A DNA stretch of 40,768 bases. Source: a virus. The notes under the pieces were generated by a model. That model searched no databases and was not told the origin of the DNA. It saw only the letters and a list, made by a program, of their open reading frames with translations. This document shows positions 7,462-14,711 of the stretch, piece after piece; positions within the stretch are counted from its first letter, which is position 1, and the number at the start of each line of letters is the position of its first letter. The stretch spans positions 1 to 40,768 of the IMG/VR virus record IMGVR_UViG_3300043446_003752; one strand, given 5' to 3'. The translations under genes and the position numbers were made by a program.

Positions 7462-7608
7462 CTAGAGGCGGATGATCCACTTCCAGACGCCCAGGCGGGC
7501 GAGCCTGTCGGCGAGGCGTGCGACGTCGGATGCGAGCGCGTACACGGCGGTGTCCACCGCCGGCTGGAACCTGTTCAAAGTTATGGCCCATTGCCTTTCG
7601 TAGGTCAT
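7462..7608 (-). CDS. 48-residue hypothetical protein
   Basis: ATG 7608 opens a 48-codon frame ending TAG at 7462. The product has a charged start (MTYERQWAITLNRF) and an amphipathic helix (ALASDVARLADRLARLG) ending in VWKWIIRL, which could touch membrane or protein. It fills an otherwise empty gap in the late operon and has a natural start and stop, but no good ribosome site. An overlapping frame at 7361-7591 has poor composition, so this frame is preferred. Unrecognised; may not be expressed. Confidence 0.4.
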   Translation of the reverse strand: MTYERQWAITLNRFQPAVDTAVYALASDVARLADRLARLGVWKWIIRL

Positions 7609-7620
7609 AGTTCTATATAA

Positions 7621-7630
7621 GTTTGCAAAC
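7621..7630. promoter_or_regulatory. Palindrome GTTTGCAAAC
   Basis: A perfect 10-base palindrome in a short AT-rich patch (TATATAAG next to it) between the stop of the gene at 7845-7630 and ATG 7608. It could be an operator or a local promoter element within the late operon. Confidence 0.3.
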
Positions 7631-7845
7631 TATCCCTCGAGCGTGAGCCGATCCAGCTGCGCGGCGATCTGGTCGCGGCGGTACTCCGCGTTGTGCAGGG
7701 CGTCGCGCTTCTGCTGGATCTCGCCGTCCAGCCAGGCGATGGCCTCCGTGTTGGAGGCGATGCGGCAGTCCCGGCACAGGCCGAGCCTGTCACGGGGCAG
7801 GCTCGGTGCGGTGCGGCACCTGTAGCACAGGTCATCGTCGCTCAT
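7630..7845 (-). CDS. Small zinc-ribbon protein with coiled tail
   Basis: A 71-residue protein with two Cys pairs (CYRC near residues 7-10 and CRDC near 24-27), spaced as in treble-clef or zinc-ribbon folds. A charged helix follows (WLDGEIQQKRDALHNAEYRR, then DQIAAQLDRL) and probably forms a coiled coil. It starts at ATG 7845, 27 bases after the preceding gene. Nucleic-acid or protein binding is possible. It sits among lysis and tail genes, so a role late in infection is likely. Not recognised beyond the metal site. Confidence 0.6.
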   Translation of the reverse strand: MSDDDLCYRCRTAPSLPRDRLGLCRDCRIASNTEAIAWLDGEIQQKRDALHNAEYRRDQIAAQLDRLTLEG

Positions 7846-7872
7846 GGCTGCTCCCCTCCGACGGGGGCGACC

Positions 7873-8145
7873 TCACGGGTGCTCCGGACAGACCAGGGCA
7901 AGGTTCTCGGCAACTGCCTGGCACCGGCACGGGTAGCGTGCCCCCTCCCATTCGATGCGCGTCCTGCCGCCGTGGCCGTGGATGGCCTCCACGCCCTCCA
8001 CGCCCCTGTCGTGGAACACCACGGAGGTGGGCCACGCAGACAGCCAGCGCAGGGCGACGGAGCCGTCGGAGAACTCGACCAGCTCGCCGACCACGCCGGT
8101 GCCCGACACCCCCGTCACGTCCTCGTCCCTGACGAGCCTGCCCAT
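7873..8145 (-). CDS. Hypothetical late protein
   Basis: A 90-residue protein beginning MGRLVRDEDVTGVSGTG. GTG 8151, overlapping the upstream stop, is an alternative start giving two more residues. The middle, ELVEFSDGSVALRWLSAWP, looks like a small beta barrel; the end has CRCQAVAENLALVCPEHP, giving three Cys and a His that could bind metal. It follows the gene at 8148-8423 without a gap. No family recognised. Confidence 0.55.
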   Translation of the reverse strand: MGRLVRDEDVTGVSGTGVVGELVEFSDGSVALRWLSAWPTSVVFHDRGVEGVEAIHGHGGRTRIEWEGARYPCRCQAVAENLALVCPEHP

Positions 8146-8147
8146 CC

Positions 8148-8423
8148 TCACGGCTTGCCCTCCTCCACCTCGACGACGACGGTGATGCAGGTGCGCCCTC
8201 GCGGCCACGTCACCTCCACCGACTCCAGGACGGGGTCGGCGGGGACGTCGAGGTAGGAGGCGAGGTTGTGCGCGAGCGCCTGCGCCGCTGCCACCGGCCA
8301 GTCGTTGAGCCGCATGTTCTCGTCCACCCGCGTGGACCACGCCGAGGCGTCGTTGGCCTCGTCAAGCCCGATGATCTCGGCGCGGGTGTTCCGCTCGTAG
8401 TACTCGATCCGATACCTGCCCAT
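8148..8423 (-). CDS. Hypothetical late protein
   Basis: A 91-residue acidic protein with an N-terminal beta/helix pattern (MGRYRIEYYERNTRAEIIG) and a C-terminal beta hairpin (ITVVVEVEEG). It starts at ATG 8423 shortly after the 33-residue membrane protein. Its location directly behind the lysis cassette may imply a lysis accessory, but nothing in the sequence shows a function. Confidence 0.6.
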   Translation of the reverse strand: MGRYRIEYYERNTRAEIIGLDEANDASAWSTRVDENMRLNDWPVAAAQALAHNLASYLDVPADPVLESVEVTWPRGRTCITVVVEVEEGKP

Positions 8424-8436
8424 GGACGGCAGCGTA

Positions 8437-8538
8437 TCAGCGGTCCTGCCACCACTCCACGAACGCGATGGCGATGGCGGCGACCATCGCGGCGACGCCG
8501 GCGACGAGGGTGACGAACGCGGCCCCGACCAGGATCAC
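8437..8538 (-). CDS. 33-residue membrane protein, possible holin-like
   Basis: GTG 8538 overlaps the TGA of the lysin gene and opens 33 codons. The product is one hydrophobic segment (ILVGAAFVTLVAGVAAMVAA, then IAIAFV) with a short charged end (EWWQDR). This is a single-pass membrane peptide directly downstream of the M23 lysin. It could be a second holin, an antiholin or a spanin-like helper. Too short for a family call. Confidence 0.5.
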   Translation of the reverse strand: MILVGAAFVTLVAGVAAMVAAIAIAFVEWWQDR

Positions 8539-9044
8539 CCCGTGGTCCCCTTGAGAATCCGCTCCAGCGGCCACACGCGGCGCTCGGCGCTGTTGAGGTG
8601 GTCCCACCGCTGCGACGCTGATGCCTTCTGGCCGCGGGGAACCCATTGCGCCCCGATGTGGAGGTGCGGCCCCGACGACCGGCCGGTGTCGCCCGAGTAG
8701 CCGATGATCTCGCCCTGCTGCACCTTCTGGCCGACCTCGACGGGGATGCCAGGGGACAAGTGCTGGAGCATCACCGTGATCTGCTGCCTCGTCCCGTAGT
8801 TGGTCATCAATGAGGTCCGCAGCAGGACCCAGTTCGACGGCATCCCCGACCACGTCCTCCGGGGGCCGGGGCGGTGGTTCTTCACGCCGTCGGCGAGCGC
8901 GACGATGGTCCCGTCGCCGCACGCTCGGATCGGTGTCCCGATGGGCATCATGACATCCCACGCGCCGTGGATGGCCCCGTCGCTGTACCGGAGCTTGTTG
9001 ACGACGCGGAAGTCCTCACCGCCCCAGACCAGGCTCCTCGTCAC
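8535..9044 (-). CDS. Endolysin, M23 metallopeptidase
   Basis: A 169-residue zinc endopeptidase that should cut peptidoglycan cross-links. The LytM/M23 motifs are complete: H26-x3-D30 (HGAWD), H95 in MLQHLSPG, and H127-x-H129 in GPHLHIG, with the usual GQKVQQGEIIGYSGDTG strand between. There is no signal peptide or separate wall-binding domain, so release probably depends on the holin gene that overlaps its GTG start (holin ends at 9016). The tiny PG-binding-like protein at 3196 might compensate for the missing binding domain. Confidence 0.88.
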   Translation of the reverse strand: MTRSLVWGGEDFRVVNKLRYSDGAIHGAWDVMMPIGTPIRACGDGTIVALADGVKNHRPGPRRTWSGMPSNWVLLRTSLMTNYGTRQQITVMLQHLSPGIPVEVGQKVQQGEIIGYSGDTGRSSGPHLHIGAQWVPRGQKASASQRWDHLNSAERRVWPLERILKGTTG

Positions 9045-9372
9045 CCTCGACCACCCCCTCGGGGTCGATGCGCGACAGGAGGTCCTCGGTGCCGTCAGGG
9101 CCGGGCTTGATGGCCGGCAGGTCCGTGCGGCCGCCGACGAGGATGCCGACGAGGCCGCCGAGTCCCACGCCGACGAGGTCCCCGAGCGCGGCGAGCTCGT
9201 CGGGCTTGCCCGCGTACAGCAGCAGCATCAGCCCGACCAGCAGCGTGACGCTGATGACGGTGGGCGACAGGCCGGGCTTGTCGGCTGCCTGGAGCAGCGC
9301 CCGGACGACGTACATGATGACGATCGTGCTGGCGATGGCCAGCGGGATCCCAATCCAGAGACCGATGCTCAT
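9016..9372 (-). CDS. Holin
   Basis: A 118-residue protein with at least two hydrophobic segments: near residues 3-24 (GLWIGIPLAIASTIVIMYVV) and near 36-52 (VISVTLLVGLMLLLYAG), with a third weak one (GVGLGGLVGILVGG). The C-terminal tail is charged and cytoplasmic-like. ATG 9372 overlaps the previous stop. The gene overlaps the M23 lysin by 29 bases, the classical holin-endolysin order. The holin call rests on topology and neighbourhood. Confidence 0.75.
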   Translation of the reverse strand: MSIGLWIGIPLAIASTIVIMYVVRALLQAADKPGLSPTVISVTLLVGLMLLLYAGKPDELAALGDLVGVGLGGLVGILVGGRTDLPAIKPGPDGTEDLLSRIDPEGVVEGDEEPGLGR

Positions 9373-9878
9373 CGGCTGATCCCATCTCTCGTGATTCGGC
9401 TCTTGAACTCCGCGAACGACCCGGCGGTCTGCAATGCGTCCACCAGTTCCAGCGCGGCCACCGCCCCCTCGGGCGGGGCCGGGACGGCGTTGACGCTGGT
9501 GGTGACGATCTCCCAGTCCTCGGGGATGACGACCTTCCGGCACATCAGGGCGGCGACGCGGACACCGGCTAGGACGGAGTGTTCACCGGAGTTGTGTTCG
9601 GTGGGGGTGACGTCTTCCATCATCCAGACGGCGAGGCCGGTGGAGTGCGGGGTGGGGCGTTGCTGGGTGTCCCTGGTCGCGACCATCAGCCATGCGCCGT
9701 CGCGGACCATGTCGCCCTGCTGGTAGGGGGCCGTGGCGTCGGGGAATGCGCCTCGCCACCGCAGAGCTGCTTTGGGTGTTGCGGCTGCGAGGTCGATGAT
9801 GGCTTGCCGGATCAGGTTGTGGTCGCGGATGTGGCCGACGCTGCCGTCGTGTTTGACCTCGGGTACTTCGACCATCAC
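9369..9878 (-). CDS. Short tail protein sharing the fibre's N-terminal anchor
   Basis: The 169-residue protein starts at GTG 9878 (ATG 9875 possible), overlapping the fibre gene stop. Its first ~30 residues (VPEVKHDGSVGHIRDHNLIR then QAIIDL) match the start of the fibre protein next door (VPGNKHVTDLGHTSDHNLIR, QALLDL). The body carries GAFPDATAPYQQGDMVRDGA, the bacterial/phage carbohydrate-binding-like pattern W.G....Y..GD.V. This suggests two tail appendages attached at the same virion site by a common N-terminal peg. Confidence 0.65.
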   Translation of the reverse strand: MMVEVPEVKHDGSVGHIRDHNLIRQAIIDLAAATPKAALRWRGAFPDATAPYQQGDMVRDGAWLMVATRDTQQRPTPHSTGLAVWMMEDVTPTEHNSGEHSVLAGVRVAALMCRKVVIPEDWEIVTTSVNAVPAPPEGAVAALELVDALQTAGSFAEFKSRITRDGISR

Positions 9879-11563
9879 GCCCCCTTGAGGACTTTGATGA
9901 GTGTGGCGCGGGGCTTCGGTTGTGCTTCCTCGTAGGCGAGGGCGAGGGGGGTGCGTGTGATGGTGTCCTCCGCGACCCAGTCGAGGGTTTCCTGCACGGT
10001 CATCCCGGCGGGTACGGTCTGGACGGCGGATTCTTCGTGCTGTTCGAGGAAGGGTGCTGCGGTCTGCTTGGTGCCGGGGAGCGATGTGGGGATTGCGTCG
10101 TCCGTGGTGAATTCGACGCTGAAGTTGTACCGTCCTGCATTTGCCGCTTGTGCGTACTGAACCGCGCCGCCGGGGGCGACGTACCAGATCTGAACGGGGG
10201 ATGTCGGGTTCGCGTCAAAGGGGCAGGTGTAGTAGCCCGCCAGCGCGGCCCGGAACCCGGTCGGGAGGGTGAGGACGGGCAGTCGGTTCCCCCCGGCCGT
10301 GTTGGTGATCGAGGCCACAAACGTTACGCGGTTTCCGTTGCGGCGCACACGGAGCGTCGTCACCGTCTGCCCGGTGTTCGCCGTCGCCAGCGATGCCATA
10401 TCCCGCCAACCCGAATCGTAGTGAACCGTCTGCCAGCGTCCCGACGATGCATCCCACTGCTCGCACAGCACATCATCACCGTTCGGGTGGGTGGTGCGGA
10501 TGCCCTGATTCGTGATCGGGGAGCCGGGAAGTGCCCAGTCCCCGCCTGCGCCCTCCCAGAAGCCGATCTCGTCGTAGGTGACTCGCTGACCTGCTGCTGA
10601 TGCTGTGTTGTACAGGTGCATCAGAGCCTTCGTCGCTCCTGCTGGGGCTACGCCTGTGGTGATGTATCGCTGCGGAGTGGTGGAGGTGAATGCGGGGGCG
10701 ATGTCACCGACCTTGCTGCCTGAGTCGTTGGCGAAGTAGATGCCTACGGCTCCGCTGGTGGCATCGACGTTCGCTGCCCAAGCAGTTGCCGTGTACGTCC
10801 TCCCTGCCACGACGGGAATCCACGTTGCGGTCTGCGCGAGTGACCATGAGTTGCGGGTGTTCTCAATGGTAAGCGACGTGCCCGAGCGTGCGTTCAGAGT
10901 CGTGTACGACACGTTCGCGTGGCCGCCAACCCAACCTGATTCGGCGTTCGCCTGCGCCGCAGTCAGCAGGTTCCCGCCCAGCAGACCCTGATGCACATGG
11001 TCGGCGCGTGCAGCCGTCGTCCCCACACCCACCGACGAAGCCGAGGCGATAGCGGCGGGGGCGGTCGAGGCCAGTTGCACACCGGCGTGGACGTGATCCG
11101 CCCTGGCAGCGGTCAGGCCGCTGCCCACAGCCGCGGCGCCAGCCACATCAGCGGGAGCCGTCGAGGCGAGTTGCGTCGTCGCGTGGACGTGATCCGCGCG
11201 AGCAGCCGTCGTGCCCGTGCCCACAGCCGACGCCGCGCCCGTCGGGGACGGGGTCGTCCCGGTGAGCACCAGCCCCCCATGCGTGTGGTCCGCCCGCGCC
11301 GCCGACGGCGACGTGCCCGCCGACGAGGCCAGCCCCACCTCCGGCGGCGCGGACGAGGACACCGACAGGCCCGCATGCACATGGTCCTCGCGGGCAGCGT
11401 CGGCGGACGTGCCAGCCGACGCCGCGCCGTCGGGCAGCGGCACCGCCGACCCGACCTGCGCCTTCTGCGCGTCAAGGTCCAGCAGCGCCTGACGGATCAG
11501 GTTGTGGTCCGAGGTGTGCCCGAGGTCGGTGACGTGCTTGTTCCCGGGGACGTTGATTGCCAT
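9875..11563 (-). CDS. Tail fibre / receptor-binding protein
   Basis: A 562-residue fibre. Residues 1-35 are the anchor shared with the next gene. Residues ~45-190 hold five tandem units ending in AAR(A/E)DH(V/T)H, spaced about 28-30 residues; the HxH motif is typical of trimeric metal-binding fibre shafts. Residues ~200-340 resemble a CBM4/9-type carbohydrate-binding domain (SGTSLTIENTRNSWSLAQTA, VVAGRTYTATAWA, YDEIGFWEG). The C-terminal part (VRRNGNRVTFVASITN, LPTGFRAA) resembles the head domains of Gram-positive phage receptor binders. ATG 11563 is clear. It should recognise host surface sugar. Confidence 0.8.
   Translation of the reverse strand: MAINVPGNKHVTDLGHTSDHNLIRQALLDLDAQKAQVGSAVPLPDGAASAGTSADAAREDHVHAGLSVSSSAPPEVGLASSAGTSPSAARADHTHGGLVLTGTTPSPTGAASAVGTGTTAARADHVHATTQLASTAPADVAGAAAVGSGLTAARADHVHAGVQLASTAPAAIASASSVGVGTTAARADHVHQGLLGGNLLTAAQANAESGWVGGHANVSYTTLNARSGTSLTIENTRNSWSLAQTATWIPVVAGRTYTATAWAANVDATSGAVGIYFANDSGSKVGDIAPAFTSTTPQRYITTGVAPAGATKALMHLYNTASAAGQRVTYDEIGFWEGAGGDWALPGSPITNQGIRTTHPNGDDVLCEQWDASSGRWQTVHYDSGWRDMASLATANTGQTVTTLRVRRNGNRVTFVASITNTAGGNRLPVLTLPTGFRAALAGYYTCPFDANPTSPVQIWYVAPGGAVQYAQAANAGRYNFSVEFTTDDAIPTSLPGTKQTAAPFLEQHEESAVQTVPAGMTVQETLDWVAEDTITRTPLALAYEEAQPKPRATLIKVLKGA
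10995..11430 (-). repeat. Five tandem DHVH fibre-shaft repeats
   Basis: The DNA encodes five ~28-30-residue units of the form (A/S)(A/S)xGT...AAR(A/E)DH(V/T)H. Three of the units are close copies at the nucleotide level, for example the word GCGTGGACGTGATCCGC on the plus strand. Repeat-number variation by recombination is likely. Confidence 0.75.
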
Positions 11564-11571
11564 GCGGCCTC

Positions 11572-11874
11572 CTACTTCGCCGCCGGAGCCGGCGGCGTGA
11601 GCGTGGTGATCAGCGACAGCGAGGACGCCGCGCCCAGTCCGTCAGCCGGGGACCCCGGCGCGAAGATCAGCGCCATCTCCCGGCACGCCCCGTCCAGGCC
11701 CAGCGCCTGGTCGGGGGAGATGTCGAGGAAGGCGTTCAGCGCGCCCACCACCTCCAGCCCCGACGTGCCCGCGATCTGGTTCGCGGCAGCAGCCGCGCCC
11801 AGCGACGCCCTGCCATCGACCAGCGTCTCCGCGAGTCGGTTCAGCTCGAACTCCAGCGACCCGATGTCAGCCAT
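11572..11874 (-). CDS. Hypothetical protein, head-tail region
   Basis: A 100-residue, Ala/Leu-rich and mostly helical protein (SLEFELNRLAETLVDGRASL). It starts at ATG 11874, two bases after the preceding gene, and ends eight bases before the fibre start. Composition and place suggest a small structural or chaperone protein for head completion or fibre assembly. No recognised motif. Confidence 0.6.
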   Translation of the reverse strand: MADIGSLEFELNRLAETLVDGRASLGAAAAANQIAGTSGLEVVGALNAFLDISPDQALGLDGACREMALIFAPGSPADGLGAASSLSLITTLTPPAPAAK

Positions 11875-11876
11875 GC

Positions 11877-12206
11877 TCAGCCCCTCGCCCAGAAGCAGGA
11901 GTCGGGGAGGCCAGCCGCCCTCAGCAGCGCCTCCGTGTCCCCGTCTATCTCATGCTGGTGCCCGCCCAGGAGCACCATGTCGAAGTCTTCCCAGTCATCC
12001 GGGTGCGTCGGATAGTCGCGCACCACCACCTCGGTGCCGCGCACCAGCACCGAGAACGACCGCGTCCGCGCCGAGAGGAACCGGAGCAGCCGGTGGTCGG
12101 GGTTGATCGCCTCCCGCTCCGTCGGAGGGGCGAACATCCGCACCACGCGCCCGTACCCGTCCGCGTACGCATCCGCGTAGTCGTCCGTCAGGGGCGAGGT
12201 GAGCAT
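11877..12206 (-). CDS. Hypothetical protein, possible head-completion/adaptor
   Basis: A 109-residue acidic protein directly after the major capsid gene. Residues ~30-70 (NPDHRLLRFLSARTRSFSVL, VRGTEVVVRDYP) look like beta strands around a charged helix, and the end is DSCFWARG. The slot after the capsid gene is usually used by connector or head-completion proteins; this is the only support for that role. ATG 12206 has GGAGG just upstream. Confidence 0.55.
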   Translation of the reverse strand: MLTSPLTDDYADAYADGYGRVVRMFAPPTEREAINPDHRLLRFLSARTRSFSVLVRGTEVVVRDYPTHPDDWEDFDMVLLGGHQHEIDGDTEALLRAAGLPDSCFWARG

Positions 12207-12230
12207 CAGGGCGTCCTCCGGGAGGGGGGC

Positions 12231-12267
12231 GGGGCGGGAGGCGGCTGCACGGCCATCCTCCCGCCCC
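12231..12267 (-). terminator. Post-capsid stem-loop (attenuator)
   Basis: A perfect 11-base inverted repeat, GGGGCGGGAGG at 12231-12241 with CCTCCCGCCCC at 12257-12267, 15-base loop, between the major capsid stop and the next gene. No T run follows. Likely a partial terminator or 3'-stabilising hairpin that keeps capsid expression above downstream genes. Confidence 0.6.
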
Positions 12268-12278
12268 TGAGGGGGTTC

Positions 12279-13250
12279 CTACGGGATCGGGATCGAGGCG
12301 GCGGTGTCGATGCGGAACAGCGACTCCTCGCGGTACCGCGCCCAGCCGATCACGCCGTACCAGCCGATGGGACGGAAGCGCATCAGCTTGTCGGTGACCG
12401 GGCCGATCACCACATGCGGCTCCTCCGCCACGGCCTCCGCCAGCGCCTGCTGGCCCAGGACGTAGGAGCGGTACACGCGGGCCGACGACGCGCCGTCCTT
12501 GGCCGAGTAGCAGCGCGGGTTCTCGATGAAGTTCGCGCCCTCGAACGTGCCGATGTAGCCGGCCCACGTCCGCTCCTGCGAGGAGCCGTAGTCCGAGGCG
12601 ACGCGCCAGCCCGCGGCGCCCGCGTCGGCGCGCAGGTCCATCGACACGTCCGGGTGGACGATGGCGGTGTACAGGGTGCCCGAGGTGGGCACCGCCGAGT
12701 TGCCGCGCAGCTTCGCCACGGCGGTGCGGAAGTCGCGGGACTTCGCCGTGTCCGTCGCGGCGACGCTGGCCAGCGCCCCGCCGAGGGCCATGTTGCCGCC
12801 GTTCTCGCGGATCACGTTGGTGCCCCCGCGGAGCTGCGTCTGCGCGAGCTGGTCGAGGGAGTCCGCCATGTTGTAGGCGATGATGTTGGCGACCGCCGGA
12901 TCGACGTCGGCGAGGGAGAACAGCTCCAGCTTCCGGGTGACCAGCGCGGCGTTGCCGTACTCGTTCAGCGTCACCGTCACCGAGTTGGTCGTCCCGATGT
13001 TCACCGCGTCGGGGTCGGTCGTCTCCGTCAGCGCGGTCGTCGCGGCGGCGAGGTTCTTGTACAGCTGGAACACCACCGACGAGCCGGGCATCGCCTGCGC
13101 CTCCGGGCGCTTCGTGGCGTAGGAGCGGAACAGCGGCTGCGAGCGCAGCGCGAACTCCACCATGCGGTCATAGGCGGTCTGCACCAGGGAGGTGCCGAGG
13201 GAGGAGGCGTCAGTCCGAGTGAACTCGGCTGCGCCGGGAGGGGTAGCCAT
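12279..13250 (-). CDS. Major capsid protein, N4-gp56 family
   Basis: A 323-residue HK97-fold-type capsid protein. The segment LELFSLADVDPAVANIIAYN followed by MADSLDQLAQTQLRGGTNVI is characteristic of N4-gp56-family major capsid proteins. Other supports are ATKRPEAQAMPGSSVVFQLY near residue 45 and IVHPDVSMDLRADAG near 195. ATG 13250 has an AGGAG site a short distance upstream. It follows the scaffold gene by 47 bases and precedes a strong stem-loop. This family usually accompanies short-tailed phages, consistent with the lack of a tape measure here. Confidence 0.88.
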   Translation of the reverse strand: MATPPGAAEFTRTDASSLGTSLVQTAYDRMVEFALRSQPLFRSYATKRPEAQAMPGSSVVFQLYKNLAAATTALTETTDPDAVNIGTTNSVTVTLNEYGNAALVTRKLELFSLADVDPAVANIIAYNMADSLDQLAQTQLRGGTNVIRENGGNMALGGALASVAATDTAKSRDFRTAVAKLRGNSAVPTSGTLYTAIVHPDVSMDLRADAGAAGWRVASDYGSSQERTWAGYIGTFEGANFIENPRCYSAKDGASSARVYRSYVLGQQALAEAVAEEPHVVIGPVTDKLMRFRPIGWYGVIGWARYREESLFRIDTAASIPIP

Positions 13251-13297
13251 CTTTCTATCTCCTCAGGAGGGGTGTCGGTGACCCCCTTCGAGGGGCG

Positions 13298-13762
13298 CTA
13301 TCCCTGGATGATCTGCATCAGCTCTTCCATCGAGGAAGCCTGCTGGAGCCGCGACAGGGTGTCGCGGGCAGGCTCGGAGGGGAGCGCGGTCTGCTGGACC
13401 GCGTCCATCTGCCGGAGCGCTGCGAGATCGGCCTGGGACAGGGCCGGCTCTGCGGGGGCCTGGGGGTTCTGCGGCGCCGTCGCCGCCCCGCCGAACAGAT
13501 CCGCGTACTGGCCCAGCCACTCCTCGACGGAGGTGCGGTCAGCGCGATCAGCGGGGATCAGGCCGGCGACCTTCTCGCTGATGCCCTTCTCGCGGAGGAC
13601 CTCCGCGACGACCTGTCCTCGCTGGGAGGAGCGCAGGGAGGCGTTCTCCGCCTCCAGCTCCTTCAGCTTCTTCTCCAGCGCCCGCGCATGCTTGCGAACC
13701 TGCTGCATCGCGCTGCCGTCGGAGTAGTCGTCGTCATCGTCCGCGTCGAACATCAGTCCCAC
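13298..13762 (-). CDS. Capsid scaffolding protein
   Basis: A 154-residue acidic protein: an Asp-rich start (MGLMFDADDDDDYSDG), a coiled coil at about residues 20-50 (VRKHARALEKKLKELEAENA), a Pro/Ala/Gln-rich middle, and a basic-acidic helix at the end (LSRLQQASSMEELMQIIQG). This is the usual design of a phage scaffold, which drives capsid assembly and leaves before packaging. Its position immediately upstream of the major capsid gene supports the call. ATG 13762 is preceded by AAGGGTGGG. Confidence 0.8.
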   Translation of the reverse strand: MGLMFDADDDDDYSDGSAMQQVRKHARALEKKLKELEAENASLRSSQRGQVVAEVLREKGISEKVAGLIPADRADRTSVEEWLGQYADLFGGAATAPQNPQAPAEPALSQADLAALRQMDAVQQTALPSEPARDTLSRLQQASSMEELMQIIQG

Positions 13763-13873
13763 CCTTCGCTTCTCGCAACCCCACGACGGGCGGCTGGGGA
13801 GCCGTCCCGCGGCTGTCGCTACCGGACTGCTGCGTCGCGCAGGAGGGCCGGTCGATCCCCTGCGGATAGTCCG

Positions 13874-13903
13874 AAAGTACTACCGAACGTGCATGGGGGT
13901 CAA
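13874..13903 (-). promoter_or_regulatory. Predicted late promoter for scaffold and capsid
   Basis: On the minus strand TTGACC (13903-13898) and TACTTT (13879-13874) are 18 bases apart, in the 141-base gap between the stop at 13904 and scaffold start 13762. This is the largest gap within the head genes. A dedicated promoter here would raise capsid output. Confidence 0.5.
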
Positions 13904-14710
13904 CTACACCTGCGAGTCCCGGATCAGCGAGTCCCGCCCGATCCCCGACTCCCCGGAGAACAGGGCGCGCTCCTGCGAGGCCAGCCTGCCCTTCTTCGCC
14001 CGGGCGTCCTTCCGGGACAGCACCGCGTCCACCGCGTCCTCGGAGTCCCACGACTGGTCGAACCGGGCGGCAGCGCCCGACATCCCCTCGAACATCAGCG
14101 CCTCCGACTGGAGCGCCGACTCGTACCTGCCCGACCTGTCCGGGTCGGAGGACACGACGTCCTCGGCCTGCTGCCGGGAGATCCGCATCCCCGACGACGC
14201 CGCCATGCCGCCCACCCGCGCCGTGCGGGCGCGGTTCTCCAGCTCGGGGGCGCCCACCTTCGGGTCGAGGAAGTACGTCAGCAGGTCCGCGTCGCCGATG
14301 CCGTAGTAGCGGGCCATCTCCGCGCGCACCGACGGGTCGGAGGCATCCACCATCTTGCGGGCCTCGCCGACCCGCGAGGCCATCTCCTGCGGCGACACCT
14401 GCCCGGCGATCAGGCGGGCGTAGGCGTCCATCGAGTCGAACTGCGAGCCGCCCATCCCGTACGAGGACAGCACCTGCTTGTAGGCATCCTCCGTGGCGAT
14501 GTACTCCGCCTCAGACATCACCGCCAGGCCGGCCTTCTTCCGCATCTCGTTCCCCGCGAACCGCTTCTTCCACGCCTCCTGCTCGCGCAGCAGCAGCTTC
14601 CACTCGTCCTCCGTCGCCGCGACGGTGCGCCAGCCCCACACCACGTCCGTCAGCCCCTCCAGCCCCCACTCCTTGAGCCTGAGCCTGATCAGCTCCTTCG
14701 CGCTCGCCAT
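13904..14710 (-). CDS. Putative internal virion / ejection protein
   Basis: A 268-residue, largely helical and charged protein. Near residue 95 it has DAYARLIAGQVSPQEMASRV and near 125 RAEMARYYGIGDADLLTYFL, a pattern I have seen in internal or tape-like proteins of actinophages. The C-terminus is charged (DARAKKGRLASQERALFSGE). ATG 14710 starts one base after the CHAP gene stop region. It lies with the CHAP protein, the 264-residue protein and the giant protein, so a role in the ejection apparatus is inferred. Confidence 0.5.
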   Translation of the reverse strand: MASAKELIRLRLKEWGLEGLTDVVWGWRTVAATEDEWKLLLREQEAWKKRFAGNEMRKKAGLAVMSEAEYIATEDAYKQVLSSYGMGGSQFDSMDAYARLIAGQVSPQEMASRVGEARKMVDASDPSVRAEMARYYGIGDADLLTYFLDPKVGAPELENRARTARVGGMAASSGMRISRQQAEDVVSSDPDRSGRYESALQSEALMFEGMSGAAARFDQSWDSEDAVDAVLSRKDARAKKGRLASQERALFSGESGIGRDSLIRDSQV

Positions 14711-14711
14711 G

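Noticed and set aside
7361-7591. 76-codon minus-strand frame
   Set aside because: Gly/Arg/Pro-rich, and it overlaps the better 48-codon frame and the inverted repeat.
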